Positions 40,961-49,786 are shown, numbered from the stretch's first letter. The stretch is DNA of 64,000 nucleotides from Streptomyces sp. ISL-12 (GCF_018614415.1 NZ_JAGGOO010000069.1:1-64000), one strand, 5' to 3'. Made by a program: numbers and translations. Notes: generated by a model not told the origin, from the sequence alone.

Positions 40961-41830
40961 TTGCGAGCCGACTTGCTCACTGGGGACACGCTGGAGCAGT
41001 TGCGCACCTTGCCCGACAGATCCGTGCACTGCGCGGTGACGTCACCTCCTTACTACTTCCAGAGGTGCTACGACGAGGGGCCTGATGCGGGCGCGCGTCG
41101 CCAATACGGACTTGAGGACACCCCACATGAGTACCTAGACACCCTGCGGAACGTGTTCCGCGAGGTGTTCCGAGTGCTGCACCCCGAGGGCACGCTATGG
41201 CTGAACTTGGGAGACGCCTACTCGCAGCGGAAAGCTGTCCGTCTAAGCAGCCACCAGGAGGGTTTGCACGGAAAGGCGCGCGGGGGGCGACCGTCGTGGC
41301 GGGAGTCGCGGGCCGCTGGCCTGGCTCGCATGAGCGCTGAAAATCTGATCGACGGCCAACCGGTCACCGAGAAATCGATGATGATGCTGCCGGAGCGGCT
41401 GGCGATCGGCATGCAGGACGACGGGTGGATCCTCCGCAACCGGATCACCTGGGCGAAAACGTTCTGCACCCCGGAGTCCGTGAAGGACCGGCTTTCCGGG
41501 AAGAGTGAGCCGATCTTCCTGTTCGCCAAGTCCGCCCGCTACTGGTTCGACCGGGCCGCCCTTGGCGGTGATGACGGCGACGTGTGGCATCTGCCTGCCT
41601 CTAGCGGCGCCGGCACGCACACGGCGTCGTTTCCGCTGGAGCTGCCGCTGCGGTGCATCACCGCTGGCTGCAAGCCGGGTGGCGTCGTCCTTGACCCGTT
41701 CTCCGGATCCGGCACCACCGGCGAGGCCGCTCTCCGACTTGGCCGTCGGTACACCGGAATCGATCTGAGCCCCGCATACCACGGCATTGCGCGTGCGCGA
41801 TTTGAAGCACTTACACACGCGTCTGTCTGA
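40961..41830 (+). CDS. N4-cytosine/N6-adenine DNA methyltransferase
   Basis: A 289-residue protein from TTG 40961, with GGGAGAG upstream. Catalytic TSPPYY (about 28-33) comes before the AdoMet motif DPFSGSGTTGEAAL (about 244-257): the beta-class order. TSPPY rather than DPPY is more usual for N4-cytosine enzymes. No matching restriction gene is nearby, so it probably protects phage DNA or acts in regulation. Confidence 0.88.
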   Translation: MRADLLTGDTLEQLRTLPDRSVHCAVTSPPYYFQRCYDEGPDAGARRQYGLEDTPHEYLDTLRNVFREVFRVLHPEGTLWLNLGDAYSQRKAVRLSSHQEGLHGKARGGRPSWRESRAAGLARMSAENLIDGQPVTEKSMMMLPERLAIGMQDDGWILRNRITWAKTFCTPESVKDRLSGKSEPIFLFAKSARYWFDRAALGGDDGDVWHLPASSGAGTHTASFPLELPLRCITAGCKPGGVVLDPFSGSGTTGEAALRLGRRYTGIDLSPAYHGIARARFEALTHASV

Positions 41831-41864
41831 CTTACCAACGCATGCACGAGAGGGGAGAGACGTC

Positions 41865-42170
41865 TTGGCGAACCGCTTCGATCCGTACAACGACGAGATC
41901 TGGGGTTGCTGGTGCGTGCTATGCAAGGCGCTCGCCAGTGCGCACGCGCGGCACATACCGAGCGCGCTGGACGAGGCGTCCGACGCTCTCTTCAACGCGC
42001 TGGAGAGCGGGGTCCACCGCCACGAAGAGCCGCGCGTCTCGCTGGTGAAGTGGGACCCCGCCAAGTACCGCAACGACGGATGGCAGTTGCGCGAGGGACT
42101 CGGCATCGGCGTCACCACGGGGGGCGTCACGGGAAGCGTCCGTCAGCACGCCGTACGAGGGGAGAAGTAG
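41865..42170 (+). CDS. Small hypothetical protein
   Basis: A 101-residue protein; TTG 41865 is the best start because AGGGGAGAG lies just upstream. CWCVLCKALASAHARH has a Cys pair. It overlaps the primase GTG by one base, so it is coupled to replication genes. Function unknown. Confidence 0.62.
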   Translation: MANRFDPYNDEIWGCWCVLCKALASAHARHIPSALDEASDALFNALESGVHRHEEPRVSLVKWDPAKYRNDGWQLREGLGIGVTTGGVTGSVRQHAVRGEK

Positions 42171-44677
42171 TGCGACTGTCCGAAATCCTGGGGCGGCTGG
42201 ACGGCGTGGAGGAGGACCACGACGGACACCTTGCGCTCTGTCCCGCGCACAACGACCGGAACCACCCGTCGCTGAAGCTCACGCTCAAGGCAGACGGCAT
42301 GCTCCTCATGGTCTGTCGTACCGGGTGCCAGAAGCCCAAGATCCTGGAGAAGATGCGGCTGCGGGAGTCCGACCTCTACGACGTCGTGAACGACCTGGGA
42401 GCGTCCACCATCTCCGCGAAGGCGCCGGAAAGCATCGGCCCGGGGGAGATAGCCGGACTGCGGATGGCAGTTGATCAGTGGGCGGACGCCCTCCAACACG
42501 AGGGATTGGGGGCGGGGTTCGCCGACGACGCGCGGCAGTACGCCGCGGAGCGGTTCGGCCTCTCTGCGGAGCAGTGTGCCGATCTCCTCGTTGGCCTCTC
42601 CACCCCCGCAGTGCAGTCGTCGAGACCCTGGCTCTCGCGCGGCTTCACCCGGTACCCGCGGCTGACCGTCCCTCTGACCGGCTTTGACGGCGTCGTCCGT
42701 GGCCTCCAGGGGCGCGACATCTCCGGTAAGTGCCCCGCCCGCTGGGTCTCCCTGACGAACGTCGACGGCAAGCAGTGGGCGAAGTACGGCGTGATGAGGA
42801 GCGGCGCCGGTTACGACACGGTCCTCATCTGCGAGGGTCCTGGCGACGCGCTGACGGCCGTGGGCGCCGGCTACGACGCCGTGGCCATCCGCGGTGCCGG
42901 GCTCGCACGTAACGCGGCTCTCGTCGCCGAACTCGCCGACGGACTCCGGGACTTGGACGTCGTCATTGCCGGCGACCGGGACCGTGCGGGAGCGGGCTTC
43001 ACCGACTCCCTGGCGGGGGCTCTCGTCCGCGCGGGCGTCATGGTGCGTCGCCTGGAGATTCCACACGACGGTGACGACCTTACGGACTGGCGGGAGCGCG
43101 ACACCGAAGCCTTCCCGGGGCAGCTCCATGCAGCCGTACGCGCGGCCTCCGTCGTCGAGTTGGAGGCGCCGAAGCCACCGGAGCCGGTGAAGGAGGACGA
43201 GGAGACGGAGGTTTCCGCCACGGACGCCGCCCTTCAGACGATGGGCGTCTCCGCTCGCGAAGCGTTTGACCAGACTGACGCCGGCATCGCCGTCCGCCTG
43301 CGCGACTACATGGCACGCAACGGTGGGGGAGTGCGCTACGCCTCGGGTCTCGGCTTCCTCGTCTGGGACGGAAAGGTTTGGGCGCCCGGGAACGACGAGG
43401 TGAAGGCAGCGCTCATTCAGATGGGCGCGGAACTCATCGCGTCGGGTGACGACGGGGCGCGGAAGCTTGCGTTGAAGGCGCTGACCAACCGGGCCATCGA
43501 GGACGTCATCAAGGTACTGCCGTCGGTGCCCGGCGTCCCGGCGTCGGCCGGCGACTTCGACGCAGACCCGGAACTCCTGTCCGTCGCGAACGGGACGCTG
43601 AACCTGCGCACGAAGGAGCTGCGTCCGCACAACCCCGCGGACATGATCACCCGACGCCTCGACGTCGCGTACCGGCCGGAGGCGAAAGCGGAGAGGTGGC
43701 TCCAGTTCCTCAACGAGATCTTCCCCAACCATCCGGAGCTGCCGGCATACATGCGGCGCCTCGTCGGCTATGGGATCACCGGGTCGACGGCGGAGGAGTG
43801 CTTCGTCTTCCTTCACGGCGACGGGAAGAACGGGAAGTCGAAGTTCCTGGGTGCGCTCATCGACACCTTCAAGGGCGTCACGAAGTCGACGGAGTTCTCC
43901 ACCTTCGAGAGCCGCGTAGGCGTCGGCCAGGCGTCGCCAGAGGTGGCGGCACTCCGCGGGGCACGGCTCGTGACGGCGTCAGAGACGGAGAAGTACAGCC
44001 GTCTTGCGGAGGGGCTCATCAAGCAGTTGACCGGCGGAGACCCGGTGACGTGCCGCATGCTCTACGGCGCTCCGTTCACCTACGTGCCGTCGTTCCTCCT
44101 GCTCGTGGCGGGCAACTACAAGCCGGCCATCCTGTCGCAGGACTACGGCATTTGGCGCCGGGTGAAGCTCGTTCCCTTCGAAGCCTCATTCAAGGGGGCG
44201 AAGGCGGATCTCAACTTGGCGACACGCCTTCGCGCGGAGCGGGAGGGCATCCTCGCTTGGGCCGTCGACGGCGCCGCGGAATGGTACGCCAACGGCCTCC
44301 AGGAGCCCGACTCCATCGCGACGGCGACGCAGGACTACCGGGAGAGCGAAGACCGTCTGGCGGAGTTCCTCCTCGCCCGGTGCGTCGAAGAGCCGAACGC
44401 CCGCGTCGCCCCCATGGCGATTCGTCGCGCCTACGCGGAGTGGGCGGAGGACGCCGGCCTGAGCCGGAAGGAAGTCCTCTCCGGATGGGCGCTGGGCGTG
44501 GAGCTGGAGAGCCGCAACTTCCAGAAAATCAAGCGCGGAGGCCGCTGGGGCTTCGAAGGGCTCCGGCTCATGACCGACGAGGAACGGGAGGCGGCTGGGC
44601 AACGGGCGGAGGAGGCCCCGGACGACGCACCTGACGGACCGACCGACATCTTTGGACAGCCGAAGGAGGCAGCATGA
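42170..44677 (+). CDS. DNA primase-helicase (Toprim plus D5-type helicase)
   Basis: An 835-residue protein from GTG 42170 with GGGGAGAAG upstream. A zinc finger (CPAHND...CRTGCQ), then Toprim (LICEGPGDAL ~219, AGDRDRAG ~267), a linker, a poxvirus D5-like N-terminal region and a P-loop GDGKNGKSKF (~550) in a superfamily 3 type helicase, with a C-terminal winged-helix-like part. It primes and unwinds at the phage fork. Overlaps the polymerase gene (ATGA). Confidence 0.93.
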   Translation: MRLSEILGRLDGVEEDHDGHLALCPAHNDRNHPSLKLTLKADGMLLMVCRTGCQKPKILEKMRLRESDLYDVVNDLGASTISAKAPESIGPGEIAGLRMAVDQWADALQHEGLGAGFADDARQYAAERFGLSAEQCADLLVGLSTPAVQSSRPWLSRGFTRYPRLTVPLTGFDGVVRGLQGRDISGKCPARWVSLTNVDGKQWAKYGVMRSGAGYDTVLICEGPGDALTAVGAGYDAVAIRGAGLARNAALVAELADGLRDLDVVIAGDRDRAGAGFTDSLAGALVRAGVMVRRLEIPHDGDDLTDWRERDTEAFPGQLHAAVRAASVVELEAPKPPEPVKEDEETEVSATDAALQTMGVSAREAFDQTDAGIAVRLRDYMARNGGGVRYASGLGFLVWDGKVWAPGNDEVKAALIQMGAELIASGDDGARKLALKALTNRAIEDVIKVLPSVPGVPASAGDFDADPELLSVANGTLNLRTKELRPHNPADMITRRLDVAYRPEAKAERWLQFLNEIFPNHPELPAYMRRLVGYGITGSTAEECFVFLHGDGKNGKSKFLGALIDTFKGVTKSTEFSTFESRVGVGQASPEVAALRGARLVTASETEKYSRLAEGLIKQLTGGDPVTCRMLYGAPFTYVPSFLLLVAGNYKPAILSQDYGIWRRVKLVPFEASFKGAKADLNLATRLRAEREGILAWAVDGAAEWYANGLQEPDSIATATQDYRESEDRLAEFLLARCVEEPNARVAPMAIRRAYAEWAEDAGLSRKEVLSGWALGVELESRNFQKIKRGGRWGFEGLRLMTDEEREAAGQRAEEAPDDAPDGPTDIFGQPKEAA

Positions 44678-46602
44678 TTGAGCACAGCTTCCCAGTGCTG
44701 GGCAAGGCTATCCCCGTTCGCGTGCCCCAGACCATCGATGACTTTCGCAAGTTCCAGCGTTACATCCTGGACCGCGCGAACGCGGGGGAGCGGGTCGCAT
44801 ACGACACGGAGACAACTGGGCTCGACACGTTCTCCAGCGGTTTCCGCATCCGAACGGCGCAGTTCGGCACGCCGGATGAGGCGTGGGTCCTTCAGGTGGA
44901 GTTGGGTGACGACCTTCAGCGGCTCGCGTCGTGGGCTCTGCGGACTCTGCCGGCCCTGTCCATGCAGAACCGCAACTTCGACATGCTGGCCTCCGACCGG
45001 CACTTGCCGGGGATCACTCTGGAAGACCTGGCGCCGAAGACCCTCGACACGTACATCTATCTCCACCTCTCCGACCCGCGCCGACGGGATCAGGGCGGCA
45101 TCGGCAACAAGCTGAAGGAGGCTGCGGAACACTACGTCGACCCGTCCGCCCCCGACACGCAAGGCGGACTGATCGAAGAGTTCCACAAGATCGGCCACAC
45201 GAAGGACACCGGATGGCCGCACATCGACATCAACAACCCGTTGTACCTGAGCTACGCAGGTGGAGACGTAATTCTCACGTCCCGGCTTCTGCCGAAGGTC
45301 CAGGCCAGGGTGAAGGAGCTGGGGGTGAACCCCGCTCTCGTGCCCTTTGAGCACGAAGTGGGGTTCGTCTGCGCGCTCGTCGAGCGTCGGGGCATGCGCA
45401 TCAACCGTGAGTACACGACGCGTCTCTCCTCCCGATTGGCGGAGGAGGCGGCACGGTGGGCCGCAGAGGCGAAGAAGTACGGAGTAGAGAACATCAACTC
45501 CACGCGCCAGGTGTCGGAGGCGTTGCTCGGCATGGGGGAGAAGATCCCGGAGCGCACGGCCGGCGGAGCGGTCCAGGTCAATGGCACGGTGCTGAAACGA
45601 CTCGCCGACGTCGACAAGGACTGGGAGCCCATCGAGTCGCGCACGCCCAACCCTCTGGCCATGTCGATTCTGCGCAGCAAGCGCGCGGCGAAGTGGCGCA
45701 TGAGCTACGCGGAAGCGATGCTCCGCACCGCGGACGAGAACGACCGCGTACACCCGAAGATCGGGGCACTGGCCGCCAGGACGGCCCGCATGTCCATCAG
45801 CGACCCTCCGTTCCAGCAACTCCCGTCAGGAAAGTGGGAGGTACGGCACTGCGTGGAGGCTGACGACGGACACCGCATGATCTCCGTCGACTACTCGTCC
45901 GTAGAGCCGCGCGTCATGGCGGCTCTGTCGGGCGACGAGAGGATGACGGCCGCCATCCTGGAAGGTGCCGACCTGCATAACCTGACGGCCGCGAGCGTCT
46001 ACGGCCCCGGGTTCACGAAGGGTCAGCGCAAGGTGGCGAAAGTCGTACAGCTTGGCGTGGCGTACGGAGGCGGGGCGAAGACCATCGCCGCACAGACCGG
46101 GCTCACCATCGCCGCCGCGCAGGATGCCGTGAAGGGCTACAAGCGGACATATCCGCGGCTGGCCCGGTACATCCGTGACCTTCAGAAGAAGGTCATCCGC
46201 AACGGCTACACCCTGCGGACGCCCTCCGGCCGGCGACTCGTCTTCGACCGGGACGCTGCCTACGCCTCGTTCAACGGAGAGATTCAGTCCACGGCCCGGG
46301 ACATCTTCGCGCAAGGGATGCTGGCGATCCATGAGCGTGGGCTCACCCCTCATGTCCTCCTCCCCATCCATGACGAAATCGTCGCGGACGCTCCGGAGCG
46401 TGAAGCGAAGGAGGTTGCCCGGGAGATTGGAGAAGCCATGGCGACGGTGATCCGCGGAATCCCCATCGACACGGACCCTGACGTCGGTGGGCGGAGCTGG
46501 GGTTCGCTCTATATGAAGAAGGCAGCGACGATGCTGGAGAACGACGAGTGGTACGCCGCGCACCCGGACGAGGCGCGAGCGGCGGAAGAAGCGCGTAAGT
46601 GA
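44674..46602 (+). CDS. DNA polymerase I-type (family A) with 3'-5' exonuclease
   Basis: A 642-residue protein from ATG 44674. Exonuclease acids in YDTETTG (~43) and SYAGGDV (~193); polymerase motif A DYSSVEPRV (~405), finger helix KVVQLGVAYGG (~455), motif C IHDEIV (~565). There is no 5'-3' nuclease domain, as usual for phage replicases. Follows primase-helicase directly, giving a compact replisome operon. Confidence 0.95.
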   Translation: MIEHSFPVLGKAIPVRVPQTIDDFRKFQRYILDRANAGERVAYDTETTGLDTFSSGFRIRTAQFGTPDEAWVLQVELGDDLQRLASWALRTLPALSMQNRNFDMLASDRHLPGITLEDLAPKTLDTYIYLHLSDPRRRDQGGIGNKLKEAAEHYVDPSAPDTQGGLIEEFHKIGHTKDTGWPHIDINNPLYLSYAGGDVILTSRLLPKVQARVKELGVNPALVPFEHEVGFVCALVERRGMRINREYTTRLSSRLAEEAARWAAEAKKYGVENINSTRQVSEALLGMGEKIPERTAGGAVQVNGTVLKRLADVDKDWEPIESRTPNPLAMSILRSKRAAKWRMSYAEAMLRTADENDRVHPKIGALAARTARMSISDPPFQQLPSGKWEVRHCVEADDGHRMISVDYSSVEPRVMAALSGDERMTAAILEGADLHNLTAASVYGPGFTKGQRKVAKVVQLGVAYGGGAKTIAAQTGLTIAAAQDAVKGYKRTYPRLARYIRDLQKKVIRNGYTLRTPSGRRLVFDRDAAYASFNGEIQSTARDIFAQGMLAIHERGLTPHVLLPIHDEIVADAPEREAKEVAREIGEAMATVIRGIPIDTDPDVGGRSWGSLYMKKAATMLENDEWYAAHPDEARAAEEARK

Positions 46603-47069
46603 CCCCCACACGCCTCACTCCCCCGACCCCGGGGCGCACGACCACAGTTGACCGCACGGTGGCGGGTTCTCGCCCCTTCGCTGTGCGGTCCGTGCCCCGC
46701 CCCATGCGCATCACACCCTCGCGTCGTCCCCCGGAACCCCCGCTTCATCCCTCCCGTCGTGACGCTCTGCGACGGTGGGAGGAAGAAGACGAGTGGTCCT
46801 GCGCTTACTGTGACGTCTCATTTACGCAGATGGCTGTAGCGGAGGTGGACCACATTCGTCCGCTTGCCCGGGGCGGCCTTCACGAGTGGCCCAACCTTGC
46901 GCCGGCGTGCGCTTGGTGTAACCGGTCGAAGGGAGACCGGGACGTTATCGAATGGCTGTCCAGAAGTACAGGTGAGGGCCTGACGGGGGACAACCGAGCG
47001 ATCACGGAAGGCGACCGGGGGAGGCTGGAGAACGCTTCACAACTCCTCCATGAGGTCACGAGTTCGTAA
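46599..47069 (+). CDS. HNH endonuclease with two Cys pairs
   Basis: A 156-residue protein from GTG 46599. WSCAYCD, AEVDHIRPLARGG, NLAPACAWCNRSK: the classic HNH with two CxxC knuckles for structural zinc. It follows the polymerase gene, a frequent site for mobile HNH genes. The first 50 residues are Pro/Arg-rich and probably disordered; a later start (for example ATG 46704) is possible. Confidence 0.82.
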   Translation: MTPTRLTPPTPGRTTTVDRTVAGSRPFAVRSVPRPMRITPSRRPPEPPLHPSRRDALRRWEEEDEWSCAYCDVSFTQMAVAEVDHIRPLARGGLHEWPNLAPACAWCNRSKGDRDVIEWLSRSTGEGLTGDNRAITEGDRGRLENASQLLHEVTSS

Positions 47070-47094
47070 CGGAGAATCCTCTAACCCTGAGGTG

Positions 47095-47110
47095 TGTCGA
47101 GCGACATAAC
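47095..47110 (+). promoter_or_regulatory. Operator palindrome TGTCG-AG-CGACA fused to CATAAC
   Basis: TGTCGAGCGACA (47095-47106) is a perfect dyad that runs directly into CATAAC (47105-47110). It is a hybrid of the operator family (25614, 50329, 53211) and the -10 element of the phage promoters, placed before an isolated two-gene unit. Confidence 0.6.
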
Positions 47111-47239
47111 AGCAGGTGAGGTAGGTCCGCTGGCACGGCGTGCCTGCGTCCCTTCGATCCTGAAAGAGGACTAACCGCCATAAAGACCCCGCGTGACCGC
47201 ACTTGATTCGGCCGCACGGTGATTGCCCGTGGAGGATGC

Positions 47240-47641
47240 GTGACTTACAGTCCTGATCACGTCGACAACGGACAGCGACTGATCGAACTGCTTGATGCAC
47301 TGGACAGCGCATCGGCGGAAGTTCGCCAGTTCCTGACCGCTTACGGCGACGCAGTGACCATGCCGGGCCGGCGGCCCGACGTGGATGCGGACGGAACGGG
47401 CCGGCGGGCAACGCACGGACCATCCCGCCCAACCGAGGCAACGGCGCTCGATGAGTGCCGGAGCGATCTTCTAGCAGAACTGAAAAACGGCGCCCGATGG
47501 CTCCCGTACGCGGTAGCAGCAGTTCGCGGCGTCTCTGCATCTATGGATCGCGCCCTAGCCCGGTGGGAGGGGGAGGACGCGACCGCTCCAACCGCAGGGG
47601 GAAACGATCTTGATCATCATAACGGGGCCGCAAGGCACTGA
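47240..47641 (+). CDS. Hypothetical helical protein
   Basis: A 133-residue protein; GTG 47240 has GGAGGA upstream (47219 also open). Two helical parts (NGQRLIELLDALDSASAEVRQFL and DECRSDLLAELKNGARWLPYAVAAVRG) around a disordered Gly/Arg stretch. Not recognised. Uses more CGG/CGA codons than its neighbours. Confidence 0.58.
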   Translation: MTYSPDHVDNGQRLIELLDALDSASAEVRQFLTAYGDAVTMPGRRPDVDADGTGRRATHGPSRPTEATALDECRSDLLAELKNGARWLPYAVAAVRGVSASMDRALARWEGEDATAPTAGGNDLDHHNGAARH

Positions 47642-47834
47642 CGAAGCTGTCGGGTTCCTTGCGGAAATGGCGGGCCTCTTGGAGGCGCTGCCATCGTTCA
47701 ACACCTCTGCGGTGCAGTGGGCGGCGGCAACGGTGCTCTATTGCCTCGCCGGCTGGGATACCTGCCCGCTCGCGGTGGCTGATGTCGCGATCGCAGAGAC
47801 CTTCGGCATGACGATCCATCACCTAGCCGCCTGA
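47610..47834 (+). CDS. Small hypothetical protein
   Basis: A 74-residue protein from TTG 47610 with AGGGGGA upstream, overlapping its neighbour by 32 bases. Helical and rather hydrophobic (AVQWAAATVLYCLAGWDTC), perhaps membrane-associated. Function unknown. Confidence 0.5.
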   Translation: MIIITGPQGTDEAVGFLAEMAGLLEALPSFNTSAVQWAAATVLYCLAGWDTCPLAVADVAIAETFGMTIHHLAA

Positions 47835-47835
47835 G

Positions 47836-47857
47836 GTCCGTAAAACGACTCACGGAG
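47836..47857 (+). repeat. Intercistronic hairpin, family member 5
   Basis: TCCGT, loop AAAACGACTC, ACGGA, two bases after the TGA stop at 47832-47834 and running into the terminator below. Confidence 0.72.
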
Positions 47858-47887
47858 CCCCCGTTCCGAACGAGGGACGGGGGCTTT
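47857..47887 (+). terminator. Terminator GCCCCCGT...ACGGGGGC-TTT
   Basis: An 8-bp GC stem and short T-run, placed between the small gene and the sigma factor promoter, so the sigma gene is independently transcribed. Confidence 0.82.
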
Positions 47888-47931
47888 CGTGTACCTGAAC
47901 CACTGTGTGGCCCAGACCACAAAACCTCAGC

Positions 47932-47960
47932 GTCACATCGTCCCCGGATTACGACACAAC
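47932..47960 (+). promoter_or_regulatory. Phage promoter block GTCACA-N17-CACAAC before the sigma factor gene
   Basis: GTCACA (47932-47937), 17 bases, CACAAC (47955-47960), nearly the same as at 24542. A sigma factor gene under the promoter type found at the heads of several phage units suggests auto-activation. Confidence 0.65.
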
Positions 47961-47991
47961 ACAAGCACAAGACACACACGAGGGAGCGCAC

Positions 47992-48768
47992 ATGAGCCGC
48001 GAGAGCATCAACGTCGAGCAGATCAAAGCCGCACAGGCGGGCGACAGTGACGCCATGTGGGCCGTCGTCCAGGGCTGTGACGCCATGCTCCGTGGCATCG
48101 TCCGTAGTGTCGCCCCGACCGCCAGCCGCGAGGACGCGGATGACTACCTTCAGGAAGCGCGAGTCACTGTCGTTCAGTACGTCCGCGACTACAGCACCGA
48201 AGCATCTACGGCGGCGTTCACCTCGTACGTCTACCGGGCCGCGCGGCGGGCGGTGGCCGAAGCGCACATCTCCAACTCGTGCCCCGTCGAGGTCCCGGCG
48301 TCGGCCGCGATCGTCGTCCGCCACCTCCTGTGGCGTCATTCGGGCAACGTCGAAGCAGTCTGGGCGGAACTCCAGGAGGAGAAGAGCGCAACTCACCGGA
48401 TCTCCCGTGAGATGTTCGTCGCACTCCTCGAAGCACTCGCGGAGGTCATCTCGTTCGATGCTCCGGTCAACTCCCTGAAAGACAGCGACAGGTACGAGCT
48501 GATCACGCTCGCCGACGTCATCCCCGATCCCTCGTCGGAGGTGACCGTCTCCGTGGAGCGTCACGACCTGGCCCGCTGGCTCATGACGCAGATCCCGCAG
48601 CGTCAGGCGTTCGCGCTCCGTGCTTTCTACGGCGTCGGCATGACGAAGCAGGACGAGCACGATACCTGCGCCGACCTGGCCGTGAAGCCGGCGGCCCTCC
48701 GCAAGCTCCGCTCCCGCGGACTCGACAGCGCTCGCACTGTGGCATACGCCCACGGTGCCAGTGCGTGA
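47992..48768 (+). CDS. Phage-encoded sigma-70 family factor
   Basis: A 258-residue protein; ATG 47992 with GGGAG upstream. Region 2-like stretch REDADDYLQEARVTVVQYVRDYS with TSYVYRAARRAVAEAH; C-terminal region 4-like IPQRQAFALRAFYGVG...CADLAVKPAALRKLRSRGLDSAR. The long middle insert is unusual for ECF factors. It probably redirects host RNA polymerase to the GTCACA/CAYAAC promoters; that pairing is inferred from repeat distribution. Confidence 0.8.
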   Translation: MSRESINVEQIKAAQAGDSDAMWAVVQGCDAMLRGIVRSVAPTASREDADDYLQEARVTVVQYVRDYSTEASTAAFTSYVYRAARRAVAEAHISNSCPVEVPASAAIVVRHLLWRHSGNVEAVWAELQEEKSATHRISREMFVALLEALAEVISFDAPVNSLKDSDRYELITLADVIPDPSSEVTVSVERHDLARWLMTQIPQRQAFALRAFYGVGMTKQDEHDTCADLAVKPAALRKLRSRGLDSARTVAYAHGASA

Positions 48769-48799
48769 ATCACTCCTACAGCAGCGACAGGACCCGACC

Positions 48800-48946
48800 A
48801 TGAACCGACTTCCCTCCCTCGACGACTACGACCTCCAGGGCGTTCGCCCCGACGAGGCCGCCCTCTGGGGCGACGACGTGCTGTACGCGGTCGAATCCCG
48901 TAGCGACGGCGCCATGCCCGACGGCTTCTTCACCGAGACGTTCTGA
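48800..48946 (+). CDS. Small acidic protein (48 residues)
   Basis: ATG 48800, or GTG 48755 overlapping the sigma gene. PSLDDYDLQGVRPDEAALWGDDVLYAVESRSDGAMPDGFF is strongly acidic. Small acidic proteins beside sigma genes can be anti-sigma or polymerase-binding factors, but nothing specific supports that here. Confidence 0.5.
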   Translation: MNRLPSLDDYDLQGVRPDEAALWGDDVLYAVESRSDGAMPDGFFTETF

Positions 48947-48952
48947 GCCACG

Positions 48953-48974
48953 GTCCGTAAAACGACTCACGGAC
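48953..48974 (+). repeat. Intercistronic hairpin, reference copy
   Basis: GTCCGT, loop AAAACGACTC, ACGGAC, seven bases after a stop and 26 bases before the next ATG. This is the most typical copy; there is no T-run, so it need not be a terminator. Confidence 0.78.
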
Positions 48975-49000
48975 CTAGAAGACACGACCGAGGAGAGAAC

Positions 49001-49786
49001 ATGACGCAGTACACCGCCACGTATGCCATCTACGAGGCCGACACCATCACGGCGCATCGGTATGCGGATCAGGTGGAACTGAAGCCCAGCGGTGGCACGG
49101 AGGTCTACCTCGACCCCGCCCCCGCCCGTGCCTTCGCCCGCGGCATCCTCGCCCTGGCCGACGAGATCGACGGGGGAGAGGCGCCGGCCCTGAAGCGCAT
49201 CCCGCAGGTCGGTGACCGGGTGCGCGTCGTCCGAAATGCCTACTCCTTCGAGGGCGCGGAGAACGTCGGCCGAGTGGGGGTGCTGAAGGAGGTCACTTCC
49301 GAGGACGCCCAGTCGCACCGCGTGTCCTTCACGGACGACTCCTACGGCTGGTGGTGCGCGGAGGTGGAGTACGTCGGTGCTGACACCCGCCCCAAGGTCG
49401 GTGACCGGCTCAGGGTGACGAAGAGCAACGCGAACTCCGCGCCGGTACGTGAGGGTCAGATCATCACCGTCCACGCGACCGACTACGGCGAGCCTGACCG
49501 CGCGGACTACATCCGCGCACTTCTGGGCGACGCCGATGACTACGCCTACTACATCTCCCTGGACAACGTCGAGCCCGTCACCGACGCGCCGGCGGGGCTC
49601 CTTGATGAAGTCGAGCTTGCCGACTGGGAGCGCGCCCTCGTCGAGGGCGCGGAGGCTGCCGGCTCCGGTGCCACCCCCTCCGCATTCGCCCGCTACGTCA
49701 ACGAGGCGAAGACGCTCCTGGCCGACACCGACCACACCGGGGCCGACGTCATCACGCTCGCTCTGGAGCTGGACCGCCGGAGCTAG
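49001..49786 (+). CDS. KOW/SH3-like phage protein, family member 3
   Basis: A 261-residue protein from ATG 49001 with GAGGAGAG upstream. N-terminal LDPAPARAFARGILALADEI, then VGDRVRVVRNAYSFEG and VGDRLRVTKSNANS modules like those of 36776 and 37596, and a C-terminal helix (VNEAKTLLADTDHTGADVITLALEL). The next gene has the same ends with a single module. Function unknown. Confidence 0.7.
   Translation: MTQYTATYAIYEADTITAHRYADQVELKPSGGTEVYLDPAPARAFARGILALADEIDGGEAPALKRIPQVGDRVRVVRNAYSFEGAENVGRVGVLKEVTSEDAQSHRVSFTDDSYGWWCAEVEYVGADTRPKVGDRLRVTKSNANSAPVREGQIITVHATDYGEPDRADYIRALLGDADDYAYYISLDNVEPVTDAPAGLLDEVELADWERALVEGAEAAGSGATPSAFARYVNEAKTLLADTDHTGADVITLALELDRRS

Noticed and set aside
42143..43816. 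A 557-residue minus-strand open frame
   Set aside because: Lies opposite the primase-helicase, has no motifs or ribosome binding site and reflects third-position GC bias.
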